DNA from: an uncultured Succinatimonas sp.
GTDB taxonomy: Bacteria; Pseudomonadota; Gammaproteobacteria; Enterobacterales; Succinivibrionaceae
Assembly (NCBI RefSeq): GCF_905203285.1
Contig: NZ_CAJKVK010000033.1
Location: 1 to 19,475 of the forward strand
DNA length: 19,475 nt
Reading direction: 5' to 3'
The first letter of the stretch is position 1. Each line of letters begins with the position of its first letter. Positions 1-6,695 of the stretch are shown piece by piece. The position numbers and the translations under genes are program-made. Under the pieces are notes generated by a model, which did no database searches, was not told where the DNA came from, and was given only the letters and a program-made list of their open reading frames with translations.

Positions 1-250
1 CTACAGATGAGGCTAAATCAGAATATCCTTTCTTTTTTAAGGTGGTGATTAATACCCGCATAGCAGGGGTAGTTGCGTACTCTTTGTAATATTCTCTTAC
101 TTCATTAATGACGGTTTTATGCTGCTCGGTGAGGGCTAAACCGAGATTTTTTGCCATAAAAAACATCAAATCTTCAGTCCATTCATCCTTATTTAATAAA
201 AAACCTTCATTATCAGTTAAAAAAACTCTTCCATTATAAGAAAAACTCAT
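1..250 (-). CDS. tusE: TusE/DsrC-family sulfur-relay protein, partial (C-terminus off the window)
   Basis: TusE takes sulfur from the TusBCD complex and passes it to MnmA for 2-thiolation of the tRNA wobble uridine; it is cytoplasmic. Reading leftward from ATG at 250-248, the 83 visible codons give a protein starting MSFSYNGRVFLTDNEGF, with NKDEW, then VREYYKEY and TPAMRVL. These match the DsrC/TusE N-terminal and central region (DTEGYL, W near 23, VRDFY, SPAIRML in E. coli TusE). The family is about 109 residues, so some 25 residues are missing, including the conserved C-terminal tail with the catalytic Cys. A ribosome site GGAGAG lies about 8 nt before the ATG. The start region overlaps the oppositely directed tRNA-Ser promoter. 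The family assignment is firm; TusE rather than another DsrC paralogue is inferred from the host lineage. Confidence 0.85.
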   Translation of the reverse strand, partial: MSFSYNGRVFLTDNEGFLLNKDEWTEDLMFFMAKNLGLALTEQHKTVINEVREYYKEYATTPAMRVLITTLKKKGYSDLASSV

Positions 251-257
251 ATATAAT
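229..257 (+). promoter_or_regulatory. Probable promoter of tRNA-Ser
   Basis: A perfect -10 hexamer TATAAT (252-257) stands 17 nt after a weak -35 TTCCAT (229-234). The stretch after the -10 is GC-rich (GCTCTCCG), as is usual for stable-RNA promoters under stringent control. Transcription would start near 264, about 10 nt before the mature tRNA. The promoter lies across the start of the divergent tusE. Confidence 0.55.
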
Positions 258-274
258 GCTCTCCGTTTTCAGAC

Positions 275-364
275 GGACAGATGGCAGAGCGGTTGAATGC
301 AACGGTCTTGAAAACCGTCGAGGGTTTACGCCCTCCGTGAGTTCGAATCTCACTCTGTCCGCCA
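275..364 (+). tRNA. tRNA-Ser (anticodon UGA)
   Basis: The 90-nt gene folds as a class II tRNA. The acceptor stem is GGACAGA/TCTGTCC, the discriminator is G361 and CCA is encoded at 362-364. The anticodon stem ACGGT/ACCGT encloses loop CTTGAAA, so the anticodon is TGA (309-311), which reads UCN Ser codons. A long variable arm (GAGGG TTTA CGCCCTC) and the GTTCGAATC T-loop are as in bacterial tRNA-Ser. It resembles E. coli serT in layout. Confidence 0.97.
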
Positions 365-540
365 TTCATCTAAAATCCTTCCTTTTTTAATTCCATCAGC
401 TAAACCGTAATTCAAAATACCGTAAGAAAGGTAGAATTTTCGATTTTTGCCTAAGCCTTGGTATGTCTTTTAGTATTCTTTTTGGTCTTTAGCCTGTTTT
501 TGTCATAGACATTCTAAAAACAAATAACATAAGCATCAGC

Positions 541-572
541 TAAATAAAAAGTCCGATCATACCATCGGACTT
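541..572 (-). terminator. Rho-independent terminator of ribA
   Basis: A 9-bp stem AAGTCCGAT/ATCGGACTT (549-557 with 564-572) has a 6-nt loop. On the minus strand it is followed by TTTATTTA. It sits about 30 nt past the ribA stop. The rest of 365-602 shows no gene or clear element. Confidence 0.8.
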
Positions 573-602
573 CTTATAGTTAAAAACTGCAGAAAGCGGA
601 AA

Positions 603-1202
603 TTAATCCTGATGATGCAGTAAATGTCCCATTTTTGATTCTTTGGTGTTTAAATAATTCTCGTTATAGGGATTGCGGCCGTATTCAAGCGGCTCTCTTG
701 AGATAACCTCAATACCGTGACGTTTTAAATCGTCGATTTTAGCCGGATTGTTAGTCATGAGAATTACTTTGGTAAAACCGCATTTACGCATAATATCCGC
801 GCAGATATCATAATGTCTGCCGTCTGAAGGAAAACCCAAGCGCAGATTGGCTTCGACGGTATCAAGACCCTCATCCTGCAGACGATAAGCTCTTATTTTA
901 TTAAATAAGCCGATGCCGCGGCCTTCTTGGCGCATATACAATAAAGCACCGCGTCCTACTTTGGCGATTTTCGCTAAAGCGGCATCCAATTGAAATCCGC
1001 AGTCACAGCGCAAGCTGCCCAATGCGTCTCCGGTCAGACATTCGGAGTGAATTCGGCATAAAACAGGTTCGCCGTCCTTTAAATCGCCCATGGAAAGAAC
1101 TGCATGGTCAAGCAGATTCTTGTCTCTGAAAATAGTGATATCGAAAACGCCGTGTTTGGTCGGCAGTTTGGCAATAGGTCCTTGTTGTAATATATCTGAC
1201 AT
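603..1202 (-). CDS. ribA: GTP cyclohydrolase II
   Basis: This enzyme converts GTP to 2,5-diamino-6-ribosylamino-4(3H)-pyrimidinone 5'-phosphate, formate and pyrophosphate, the first step of the pyrimidine branch of riboflavin synthesis. It has 199 residues (E. coli 196). The zinc ligands C55, C66 and C68 lie in HSECLTGDALGSLRCDCG. The GTP-binding/catalytic stretch RQEGRGIGL is at 91-99, and the C-terminal block YDICADIMRKCGF with TNNP follows. There is no fused DHBP-synthase (RibB) domain. The gene is monocistronic, between its own terminator and that of the upstream gene. No FMN riboswitch fits or is visible in the roughly 140 nt upstream. Confidence 0.96.
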   Translation of the reverse strand: MSDILQQGPIAKLPTKHGVFDITIFRDKNLLDHAVLSMGDLKDGEPVLCRIHSECLTGDALGSLRCDCGFQLDAALAKIAKVGRGALLYMRQEGRGIGLFNKIRAYRLQDEGLDTVEANLRLGFPSDGRHYDICADIMRKCGFTKVILMTNNPAKIDDLKRHGIEVISREPLEYGRNPYNENYLNTKESKMGHLLHHQD

Positions 1203-1266
1203 CGATAACCCGTACGTTTTAACCAGTTGTTTTTAAAAATTAAAGAATACTGAAAATATGCATTTT

Positions 1267-1295
1267 AACATAACAGAGCTACCTGATGATGTAAA
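1267..1295 (-). promoter_or_regulatory. Candidate ribA promoter
   Basis: On the minus strand, -35 TTTACA (1295-1290) and -10 TATGTT (1272-1267) are separated by 17 nt. The -35 has 5/6 matches and the -10 has 4/6. It lies about 65 nt upstream of the ribA start and partly in the T-tract of the preceding terminator. Assignment is by pattern only. Confidence 0.35.
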
Positions 1296-1324
1296 AAACC
1301 GCTCTTTAGTGATTACCTAAAGAG
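1291..1324 (-). terminator. Rho-independent terminator of the Asp-rich protein gene
   Basis: Stem CTCTTTAG/CTAAAGAG (1302-1309 with 1317-1324) has a 7-nt loop. On the minus strand it is followed by CGGTTTTTTAC. It is placed 23 nt after the stop of the 129-residue ORF, which supports that ORF being a real transcribed gene. Confidence 0.75.
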
Positions 1325-1346
1325 TCCAGTTTGAGAAATAACGTTT

Positions 1347-1736
1347 CTAATCGTCATCCCACGGTTCATCATCTTCAAGATCGTCGCTGAGATCGTCGCT
1401 GTCGCCGTAGCGGCCGCGATATCGCCTGTCTTCATCCCAATCGTCGTCCCAGTCGTCATCGTCATCTTCCCAATCATCATCGTCGTCATCATAATCTCGA
1501 TGGTGTCTTCTGTGTTGGTACTTTCTGTGTCGGTAGTCCCAATCGTCATCATCCCGGTAGTCATCAATTTGCTTAAAAGAAACTGCTGAATCAGGAACGA
1601 ACAGCGTTTTGCTGGTTAATATGTTGTTTTCGTCATAGTCTTTTGCGTATACATTTGAGGATATGATAAGAGATCCCGCGCATACGAAAGCAATGGTGGC
1701 GGCAAGGGCCGAGCGTGAAAGGGCGGAGCAGTGCAT
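1347..1736 (-). CDS. Exported Asp/Trp-rich, His-containing small protein of unknown function
   Basis: I do not recognise a family. The 129-residue product begins with a convincing Sec signal peptide: basic/polar start, hydrophobic LAATIAFVCAGSLII, and likely cleavage after VYA at residue 31. The mature part has about 98 residues. An ordinary segment (32-58) is followed by a basic His/Arg cluster (about 69-80, RHRKYQHRRHHR), then Asp runs broken by single Trp residues (81-102: DDDDDDW, EDDDDDW, DDDW), an RRYRGRY patch, and an acidic tail ending DEPWDDD. It has a good ribosome site (AGGAG, 1743-1747), its own terminator and no partner gene. A periplasmic or secreted disordered cation-binding protein is a plausible guess from composition only. 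Existence as a gene is well supported; function is unknown. Confidence 0.75.
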   Translation of the reverse strand: MHCSALSRSALAATIAFVCAGSLIISSNVYAKDYDENNILTSKTLFVPDSAVSFKQIDDYRDDDDWDYRHRKYQHRRHHRDYDDDDDDWEDDDDDWDDDWDEDRRYRGRYGDSDDLSDDLEDDEPWDDD

Positions 1737-1872
1737 AATTATCTCCTAAAAGGATCGCTGCAATTTACATGTTTAGTATATTAAGCGTCTGTAAATTTTT
1801 AAGCAGGATAGTTTTAAGCGCTTCATGTTTTTACAAAAAAATTCCCTGTATACGACAGTATAGAAGGGAAGG

Positions 1873-2052
1873 ATGTTCCGTTGGAGCAAAGATGCAATTA
1901 GACACGATGAGCCGTTTTTAGGAAGCTCTCTTGTTTCAGTTAAAGAGCATGGGACTATTTACCCTGATTTTTGGATTGCCGCAGGAAATAAGCTTAAAAT
2001 TTATTTAGAATCTGTTTTTAATCCTGATATAATAGCGAAATTTAGATTTTAA
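1873..2052 (+). CDS. Possible 59-residue ORF, hypothetical
   Basis: The 1737-2062 gap contains one ORF starting MFRWSKDAIRHDEPF and ending NPDIIAKFRF. Its composition looks protein-like (Trp, Pro, Tyr, alternating hydrophobics), but I recognise no family. A purine-rich AAGGGAAGG lies directly against the ATG, closer than usual. An in-frame TAG at 1861-1863 shows it does not extend upstream. Its last codons overlap the likely cmk promoter, and its stop is 10 nt before cmk. It could be a small real gene cotranscribed with cmk, a remnant, or chance. Confidence 0.3.
   Translation: MFRWSKDAIRHDEPFLGSSLVSVKEHGTIYPDFWIAAGNKLKIYLESVFNPDIIAKFRF
2005..2033 (+). promoter_or_regulatory. Extended -10 promoter for cmk
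   Basis: TGATATAAT (2025-2033) combines the extended TGn motif with a consensus -10. The -35 position (TTAGAA, 2005-2010, spacer 17) is weak, as is common for extended -10 promoters. Transcription would start near 2040, giving a leader of roughly 20 nt with AAGGA at 2051-2055 before the cmk ATG at 2063. Confidence 0.55.
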
Positions 2053-2062
2053 GGATTTTTAA

Positions 2063-2740
2063 ATGTCAAAACCGATTGTTATTGCCGTAGATGGTCCGGG
2101 CGGAGCAGGTAAAGGCGAGCTGACCAAGCGTCTTGCCCGTTCTTTAGGATATGAACTGCTTGACTCCGGCGCTATTTATCGTGTTTTGGCATATGCTGCA
2201 CGTAAAGCAGGCCTTGCCTTGTTTGATGAGGATTCATTAGTTCAGGAAGCTTTAGTTGTTAATCTGGCTTTTGATCCTCAGGAAGACGGCGTTCACGTTA
2301 TTTTAAACGGTGAAGACGTTTCTTTAGCGATTCGTACTGAAGAAGCCGGGGCTAATGCAAGTAAAGTGGCAGTTTTGCCCAGAGTCAGACAAGCGCTGCT
2401 TGCCAGACAGCGAGATTTCCGTCAGGAACCCGGTTTGGTTGCTGACGGTCGCGATATGGGAACCGTAGTGTTCCCTGACGCACAGGTTAAAATCTTTTTG
2501 GACGCTTCATGTGAAGTACGGGCAAAACGCCGTGTACTGCAGCTTGAAAGATCCGGGGAAAAAGCTGATTATGCAGCTATTTTGCAGGAAATAACCGAAC
2601 GCGACGAGCGTGATCGCAATCGCGCGGTTGCGCCGTTAAAGCCTGCAGATGATGCAGTCATTATTGACTCATCTGATATGACGATTGACGAAGTTTTTAA
2701 TAAAGCTATGGATATCGTCAGAGAAAAACTTGATAAATAA
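2063..2740 (+). CDS. cmk: Cytidylate kinase
   Basis: Cmk phosphorylates CMP and dCMP with ATP, recycling pyrimidine nucleotides in the cytoplasm. The product has 225 residues (E. coli 227). The P-loop GPGGAGKG is at 11-18, the CMP-binding stretch LLDSGAIYR at 32-40, DGRDMGTVVFPDA at 128-140, and the lid ITERDERDRNRAVAPL near 177-192. The start ATG at 2063 has AAGGA 7 nt upstream. It is followed directly by rpsA, the usual gammaproteobacterial order, but a terminator-like hairpin separates the two. Confidence 0.97.
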   Translation: MSKPIVIAVDGPGGAGKGELTKRLARSLGYELLDSGAIYRVLAYAARKAGLALFDEDSLVQEALVVNLAFDPQEDGVHVILNGEDVSLAIRTEEAGANASKVAVLPRVRQALLARQRDFRQEPGLVADGRDMGTVVFPDAQVKIFLDASCEVRAKRRVLQLERSGEKADYAAILQEITERDERDRNRAVAPLKPADDAVIIDSSDMTIDEVFNKAMDIVREKLDK

Positions 2741-2748
2741 AGATTTCA

Positions 2749-2772
2749 AATCATAAGCATAAGCTTATGATT
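2749..2772 (+). repeat. Inverted repeat in the cmk-rpsA spacer
   Basis: AATCATAAGC and GCTTATGATT form a 10-bp perfect stem with a 4-nt ATAA loop (2749-2758 with 2763-2772), nine bases after the cmk stop. No T-tract follows it directly. It may protect the cmk 3' end or act in the rpsA leader. Confidence 0.6.
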
Positions 2773-2780
2773 GAGCCATG

Positions 2781-2804
2781 CCGTCACGGATGACGGTGTT
2801 TTTT
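2781..2804 (+). terminator. Terminator-like hairpin between cmk and rpsA
   Basis: CCGTCA/TGACGG (2781-2786 with 2791-2796) encloses loop CGGA and is followed by TGTTTTTT. The stem is short but GC-containing with a good U-tract. It could end the cmk transcript or attenuate read-through into rpsA. Confidence 0.65.
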
Positions 2805-2860
2805 AATAACCCCTTGAAGGCACGGAAGCTTAGAGGCGCAACTGGAAATTTGTTACCTTA

Positions 2861-4534
2861 ATGGAATCATTTGCACAACTCTTTGAAGAGTCTTTAAAAG
2901 AAATTGAAACCCGTCCGGGTTCTATGGTCAAAGGCAAGATCGTCGCTATCGATAACGACTATGTAATCGTTGATGCCGGTCTCAAATCAGAGTCCACCAT
3001 TCCTGCCGAGCAGTTTAAAAACGCTCAGGGCGAGATTGAAGTTAAAGTCGGCGATGTTGTTGACGTAGCTTTAGAGTCCGTAGAGTCAGGTGACGGTGAG
3101 ACTGTATTGTCCCGTGAAAAAGCTAAGCGCAACGAAGCTTGGGCTAAACTTGAAGAAGCCTTTAAGAACAATGAAGCCGTCGTCGGCGTCATTGACGGCA
3201 AGGTCAAGGGCGGCTTTACCGTTCAGTTGGGCGGCATCCGCGCTTTCCTCCCGGGTTCATTGGTTGACGTACGTCCTGTACGCGAGACTACTCATCTTGA
3301 GGGCAAAGAGCTCCAGTTCAAGGTGATTAAACTTGACCAGAAGCGCAACAACGTAGTTGTTTCTCGCCGTGCTATTATTGAATCCGAGAACTCAACCGAG
3401 CGCGAGTCCGTACTTGCCAACCTCCAGGAAGGTCAGGAAGTTAAGGGTATCGTCAAGAACCTTACCGATTACGGTGCATTCGTTGATTTGGGCGGCGTTG
3501 ACGGCTTGCTCCACATTACCGATATGGCTTGGAAGCGTGTTAAGCACCCGAGCGAAATCGTTAATGTCGGCGATGAAATTACCGTTAAAGTCCTCAAGTT
3601 TGACCGTGAGCGTCAGCGTGTTTCCTTAGGCTTGAAGCAGTTAGGTGCTGATCCTTGGGCTGATATCGCTGCTCGTTTCCCGATCGGCTCTGATATTGAA
3701 GGCAAGGTTACCAATCTTACCGATTACGGCTGCTTCGTTGAAATTCAGGAAGGTGTTGAAGGTTTGGTTCACGTTTCTGAAATGGATTGGACCAACAAGA
3801 ACATTCACCCGTCCAAGGTTGTTTCCGTCGGTGATGTTGTTACCGTTAAAGTTCTCGAAATCGACGAGGAGCGTCGCCGCATTTCCTTAGGTTTGAAGCA
3901 GTGCAAGCCTAATCCGTGGCTGCAGTTTGCCGAGTCTCACTCTAAGGGCGATCGCGTAACCGGCAAGATCAAGAGCATTACCGATTTCGGTATCTTCATC
4001 GGTCTTGAAGGCGGAATTGACGGTTTGGTTCACTTGTCTGATATTTCTTGGCAGCAGTCAGGCGAAGAAGCTGTTCGCGAGTTCAAGAAAGGTGACGAAA
4101 TCACCGCTGTCGTTCTCCAGGTAGATCCTGAGCGTGAGCGTATTTCTTTAGGCTTGAAGCAGATCGAAGAAGATCCGTTTGCTGATTACCTCTCAACCCA
4201 CCACAAGGGTTCAATCGTAACCGGTACCGTTGAATCTGTCGATGCCCGCGGCGCAAACGTTAAGCTTGCCGAAGGCGTTGTCGGTTATATCCGTGCTTCC
4301 GATTGTTCACGTGACCGTGTTGAAGACGCTACCACCGTATTGAAAGAAGGTGACAGCGTAGAGGCTAAGCTTGTCAACGTCGATCGTAAGACCCGTCAGC
4401 TGACCCTTTCCATTCGTGCTAAAGACGAAGCCGAAGAGAAAGAAGCTTTAGAAAACCTCAACGAGAAACAGAATAAAGAAGCAGCTCCTACCGCTATGGC
4501 CGCAGCTTTTGCCGCCGCAGGTAAGACTGAATAA
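2861..4534 (+). CDS. rpsA: 30S ribosomal protein S1
   Basis: S1 binds mRNA on the 30S subunit and is needed to initiate on structured or weak Shine-Dalgarno messages. At 557 residues it equals E. coli S1 and starts almost identically (MESFAQLFEESLKEIETRPGS). The six S1 domains should fall near 21-87, 105-171, 192-260, 277-347, 364-434 and 451-520. The central repeats carry the conserved NLTDYGAFVDL and NLTDYGCFVEI blocks and end in RISLGLKQ. The Ala-rich tail (AAPTAMAAAFAAAGKTE) is typical. There is no Shine-Dalgarno sequence just before the ATG, as in E. coli rpsA, whose leader is autoregulated by S1. Codon choice looks like that of a highly expressed gene. Confidence 0.98.
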   Translation: MESFAQLFEESLKEIETRPGSMVKGKIVAIDNDYVIVDAGLKSESTIPAEQFKNAQGEIEVKVGDVVDVALESVESGDGETVLSREKAKRNEAWAKLEEAFKNNEAVVGVIDGKVKGGFTVQLGGIRAFLPGSLVDVRPVRETTHLEGKELQFKVIKLDQKRNNVVVSRRAIIESENSTERESVLANLQEGQEVKGIVKNLTDYGAFVDLGGVDGLLHITDMAWKRVKHPSEIVNVGDEITVKVLKFDRERQRVSLGLKQLGADPWADIAARFPIGSDIEGKVTNLTDYGCFVEIQEGVEGLVHVSEMDWTNKNIHPSKVVSVGDVVTVKVLEIDEERRRISLGLKQCKPNPWLQFAESHSKGDRVTGKIKSITDFGIFIGLEGGIDGLVHLSDISWQQSGEEAVREFKKGDEITAVVLQVDPERERISLGLKQIEEDPFADYLSTHHKGSIVTGTVESVDARGANVKLAEGVVGYIRASDCSRDRVEDATTVLKEGDSVEAKLVNVDRKTRQLTLSIRAKDEAEEKEALENLNEKQNKEAAPTAMAAAFAAAGKTE

Positions 4535-4552
4535 TTTATTCGTCTGAAAAAT

Positions 4553-4570
4553 CTGCAGGGATCCCTGCAG
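4553..4570 (+). repeat. 18-bp perfect palindrome downstream of rpsA
   Basis: CTGCAGGGATCCCTGCAG is a perfect 18-bp dyad, 18 nt after the rpsA stop and 11 nt before the terminator stem. In RNA it could form a short hairpin that blocks 3' exonucleases, or it may be a protein-binding site. No function can be assigned. Confidence 0.6.
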
Positions 4571-4580
4571 GTTTCATTAA

Positions 4581-4616
4581 GGCCTCGAATTTAACTATTC
4601 GGGGCTTTGTTTTTTG
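4581..4616 (+). terminator. Rho-independent terminator of rpsA
   Basis: GCCTCGAA/TTCGGGGC (4582-4589 with 4598-4605, one G-U pair) has an 8-nt loop and is followed by TTTGTTTTTT. It separates rpsA from ihfB, which then needs its own promoter in 4617-4800. Confidence 0.88.
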
Positions 4617-4813
4617 TGAGGTAAAAAATTTCATTACTACAATAAATAAAGTGCAAACAAGCTGCGTGTAGGACAATAAGCTAGATAGTTGTATGAATTT
4701 TTCTGAAATTTTTAGAACAATGTTGTAATTTTCTTAAAAATTCGTAGCTTATGGTATTGATTCTAAGTAAACTTGTATATTAAGTCGTAATCGTTGTTGT
4801 ATGAGGAAATAAC

Positions 4814-5092
4814 ATGACCCGCGCAGATTTGATAAATTCACTTATCGCAAGATATCGTGACATTGCTCCCTCGCAGATTGATAAGTCAGTACGTGAAATT
4901 TTTGAGCAGATGATCGAAACTTTGTCACAGGGTGAACGAATTGAAATTCGCGGATTCGGTAGTTTTGAAGTACGTTTAAGAGAGCCGCGTATTGCTCATA
5001 ATCCGAAAACCGGAGAAAGAGTTGATTTGCCGGCACGTAAAGTAGTACATTTCAAACCCGGTGTAGAGCTGCGCAATCGCGTTAATAGCTAA
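4814..5092 (+). CDS. ihfB: Integration host factor subunit beta
   Basis: IHF-beta pairs with IHF-alpha to bind and sharply bend specific DNA sites in transcription, recombination and replication. The 92-residue protein has the HU/IHF fold: helical N-terminus (TRADLINSLIARY), the beta stretch GERIEIRGFGSFEVR, and the DNA-intercalating arm REPRIAHNPKTGERVDLPARKVVHFKPG. RIEIRGFGSF and NPKTG identify IHF-beta rather than HU. GAGGA lies 8 nt before the ATG. Its place after rpsA is the common gammaproteobacterial order. Function is firm. Confidence 0.96.
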   Translation: MTRADLINSLIARYRDIAPSQIDKSVREIFEQMIETLSQGERIEIRGFGSFEVRLREPRIAHNPKTGERVDLPARKVVHFKPGVELRNRVNS

Positions 5093-5176
5093 AGCTTAAA
5101 GCGGCTTAGCTTATTTATCAGCCTATATGTCTTAAATAATGTTAATATAAGCATGTACATTTAATGAGAAGGGCAT

Positions 5177-5509
5177 ATGCTTAGATTTTGGCTGTATGTT
5201 ATCGTTTTGGCAATTTTATGTGTAATCGGTTTGACTATCGGTTCTGCCAACGATGTTGTAGTTGATTTTGATTTTATTTTTGTAAAAGCCCAGTTGTCTT
5301 TGGCAATGGTTCTTGTTATTGGACTTATTGTCGGAGTGTTAATCGGACTTTATTTGGCATTACTTATTTGTCTTAAATTTTATATGGAAGCTCGTAAAGC
5401 GAGATCCGAGCTTAAGTACTTAAAAAAGAGTATCGCCAAAGAGCAAAAGCAGCAGGATAAGTCTCAGGAAAAGGCAACTGAGGCTCTGACGGCTGTTGAT
5501 AATCAATAA
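5177..5509 (+). CDS. lapA: Lipopolysaccharide assembly protein A
   Basis: LapA is a small inner-membrane protein (DUF1049) that works with LapB in LPS assembly. The 110-residue product shows two hydrophobic helices (about 4-24 and 41-66) around a short VVVDFDFIF segment typical of the family. A charged, coiled-coil-like tail rich in Lys, Glu and Gln follows (about 70-100). AGAAGGG precedes the ATG. It is followed by lapB after 13 nt, and the ihfB-lapA-lapB-pyrF order supports the call. Confidence 0.9.
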   Translation: MLRFWLYVIVLAILCVIGLTIGSANDVVVDFDFIFVKAQLSLAMVLVIGLIVGVLIGLYLALLICLKFYMEARKARSELKYLKKSIAKEQKQQDKSQEKATEALTAVDNQ

Positions 5510-5522
5510 GTAAATTTTTACT

Positions 5523-6689
5523 ATGTTTGAGTTACTCTTTTTACTTCTTCCTTTTGCCGCCGCCTACGGTTATTACATGGGCAGGCAATCGGTTCGTGAT
5601 AAAAAAGAGAAAAGCAGCACAGTTAGAAATAACAATTATTTACGCGGTGTCGAGTATCTTTTAAATAATGAAAAGGATCGCGCTGTTGATAAATTCATTG
5701 CTTATTTAAACGAAAGCGATCCTTCTTTTGAGTCCAATCTTGCTTTAGGCAATTTATTCCGTAAGCGCGGTGAAGTGGATAGGGCAATATCACTGCATGA
5801 AGCGTTAGCCAATAATCCCAAACTTGACGTTGCGGAAAATGAAATTTCCCGTGTTGAGCTTGCTCGTGATTTTATAAGTGCAGGTCTTCTTGATCGCGCT
5901 GAACGCATTTTGCTTGATTTAGTTGAAATTCCGCGTCAGCATGCAGCGGCTGCTGCTTTGCTTGTAAAGGTTTATGAGCAGGAACGTGATTATCATAAGG
6001 CAATTGAAATTGCTTTAACTTATAGAAATGTTTTAGGCAGCAGCTCTTTGTCGCAGCTTAGTCATTACTATTGCCAATGCGCTGTGCAGGATGTAATGGC
6101 TGGGAATAAGGAAACGGCATATGCGTCGTATCAGCATGCTTTGGACGTTTACCCTGATTCGGTAAGAGCAAGACTTGAGTATGCGGATCTGCTTATAAAA
6201 GATAAAAAATTAAAAGAAGCATATATAAAGGTTAAGGAAGTATCGGAGCTTGATCCCAATTCAGGGCTGTTGTGTCTTGATTTAATCCGTAAATGTTTTC
6301 CTAATAAAGCCGATCCTGATTTACGTTTTGCGCTTGAGGATTTGGTAAGACGTACGCATTCTGCCGAAGCAATGGTTGATCTTGTTCAGTCAGTAGAGCT
6401 GATTTCAGGAAAAGAAGACGCAGAAGTTCAGTTATTGGCTTTTATTAAAGAAAAACCAAGTCTTAAATTGTTTTCTGCATTAATCGGCTTACGTTCGCGT
6501 GATAGCGATGATGCAAAAGCCAATGATGTAGTCGTGCAGTTAAAAAGCTTAATTGATGCGCAGATTGCGACTAATCCGCGTTTTAGCTGTTCACGCTGCG
6601 GTTTTAAATCCAAAATGATGTTTTGGCAGTGTCCTTCCTGCAGAAGATGGGATACGATTACACCGATTCGCGGTCTTGACGGAGATTAA
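5523..6689 (+). CDS. lapB: Lipopolysaccharide assembly protein B (TPR, rubredoxin-like)
   Basis: LapB is an inner-membrane adaptor that promotes FtsH proteolysis of LpxC, so matching LPS synthesis to need. The 388-residue protein (E. coli 389) has an N-terminal anchor (FELLFLLLPFAAAYGYYMG, 2-20), then TPR helices through about residue 340. A C-terminal rubredoxin-like metal knuckle has Cys 356, 359, 370 and 373 (CSRCG and CPSCRRWD). All parts needed for LapB function are visible. No strong ribosome site precedes the ATG, so translation may be coupled to lapA. pyrF starts 6 nt after the stop. Confidence 0.96.
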   Translation: MFELLFLLLPFAAAYGYYMGRQSVRDKKEKSSTVRNNNYLRGVEYLLNNEKDRAVDKFIAYLNESDPSFESNLALGNLFRKRGEVDRAISLHEALANNPKLDVAENEISRVELARDFISAGLLDRAERILLDLVEIPRQHAAAAALLVKVYEQERDYHKAIEIALTYRNVLGSSSLSQLSHYYCQCAVQDVMAGNKETAYASYQHALDVYPDSVRARLEYADLLIKDKKLKEAYIKVKEVSELDPNSGLLCLDLIRKCFPNKADPDLRFALEDLVRRTHSAEAMVDLVQSVELISGKEDAEVQLLAFIKEKPSLKLFSALIGLRSRDSDDAKANDVVVQLKSLIDAQIATNPRFSCSRCGFKSKMMFWQCPSCRRWDTITPIRGLDGD

Positions 6690-6695
6690 AATTTT

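Noticed and set aside
1203..1346. FMN riboswitch before ribA
   Set aside because: The space is barely long enough, is partly taken by the upstream terminator, and no RFN core motifs are visible.
1313..1567. 84-residue Met/Thr-rich ORF on the minus strand
   Set aside because: It is a frame-shifted reading of the GAT/GAC repeat region of the Asp-rich protein gene, with no ribosome site.
3025..3890. Several 60-90 residue ORFs inside rpsA on both strands
   Set aside because: They are alternative-frame readings of the S1 domain repeats without starts or composition typical of real proteins.
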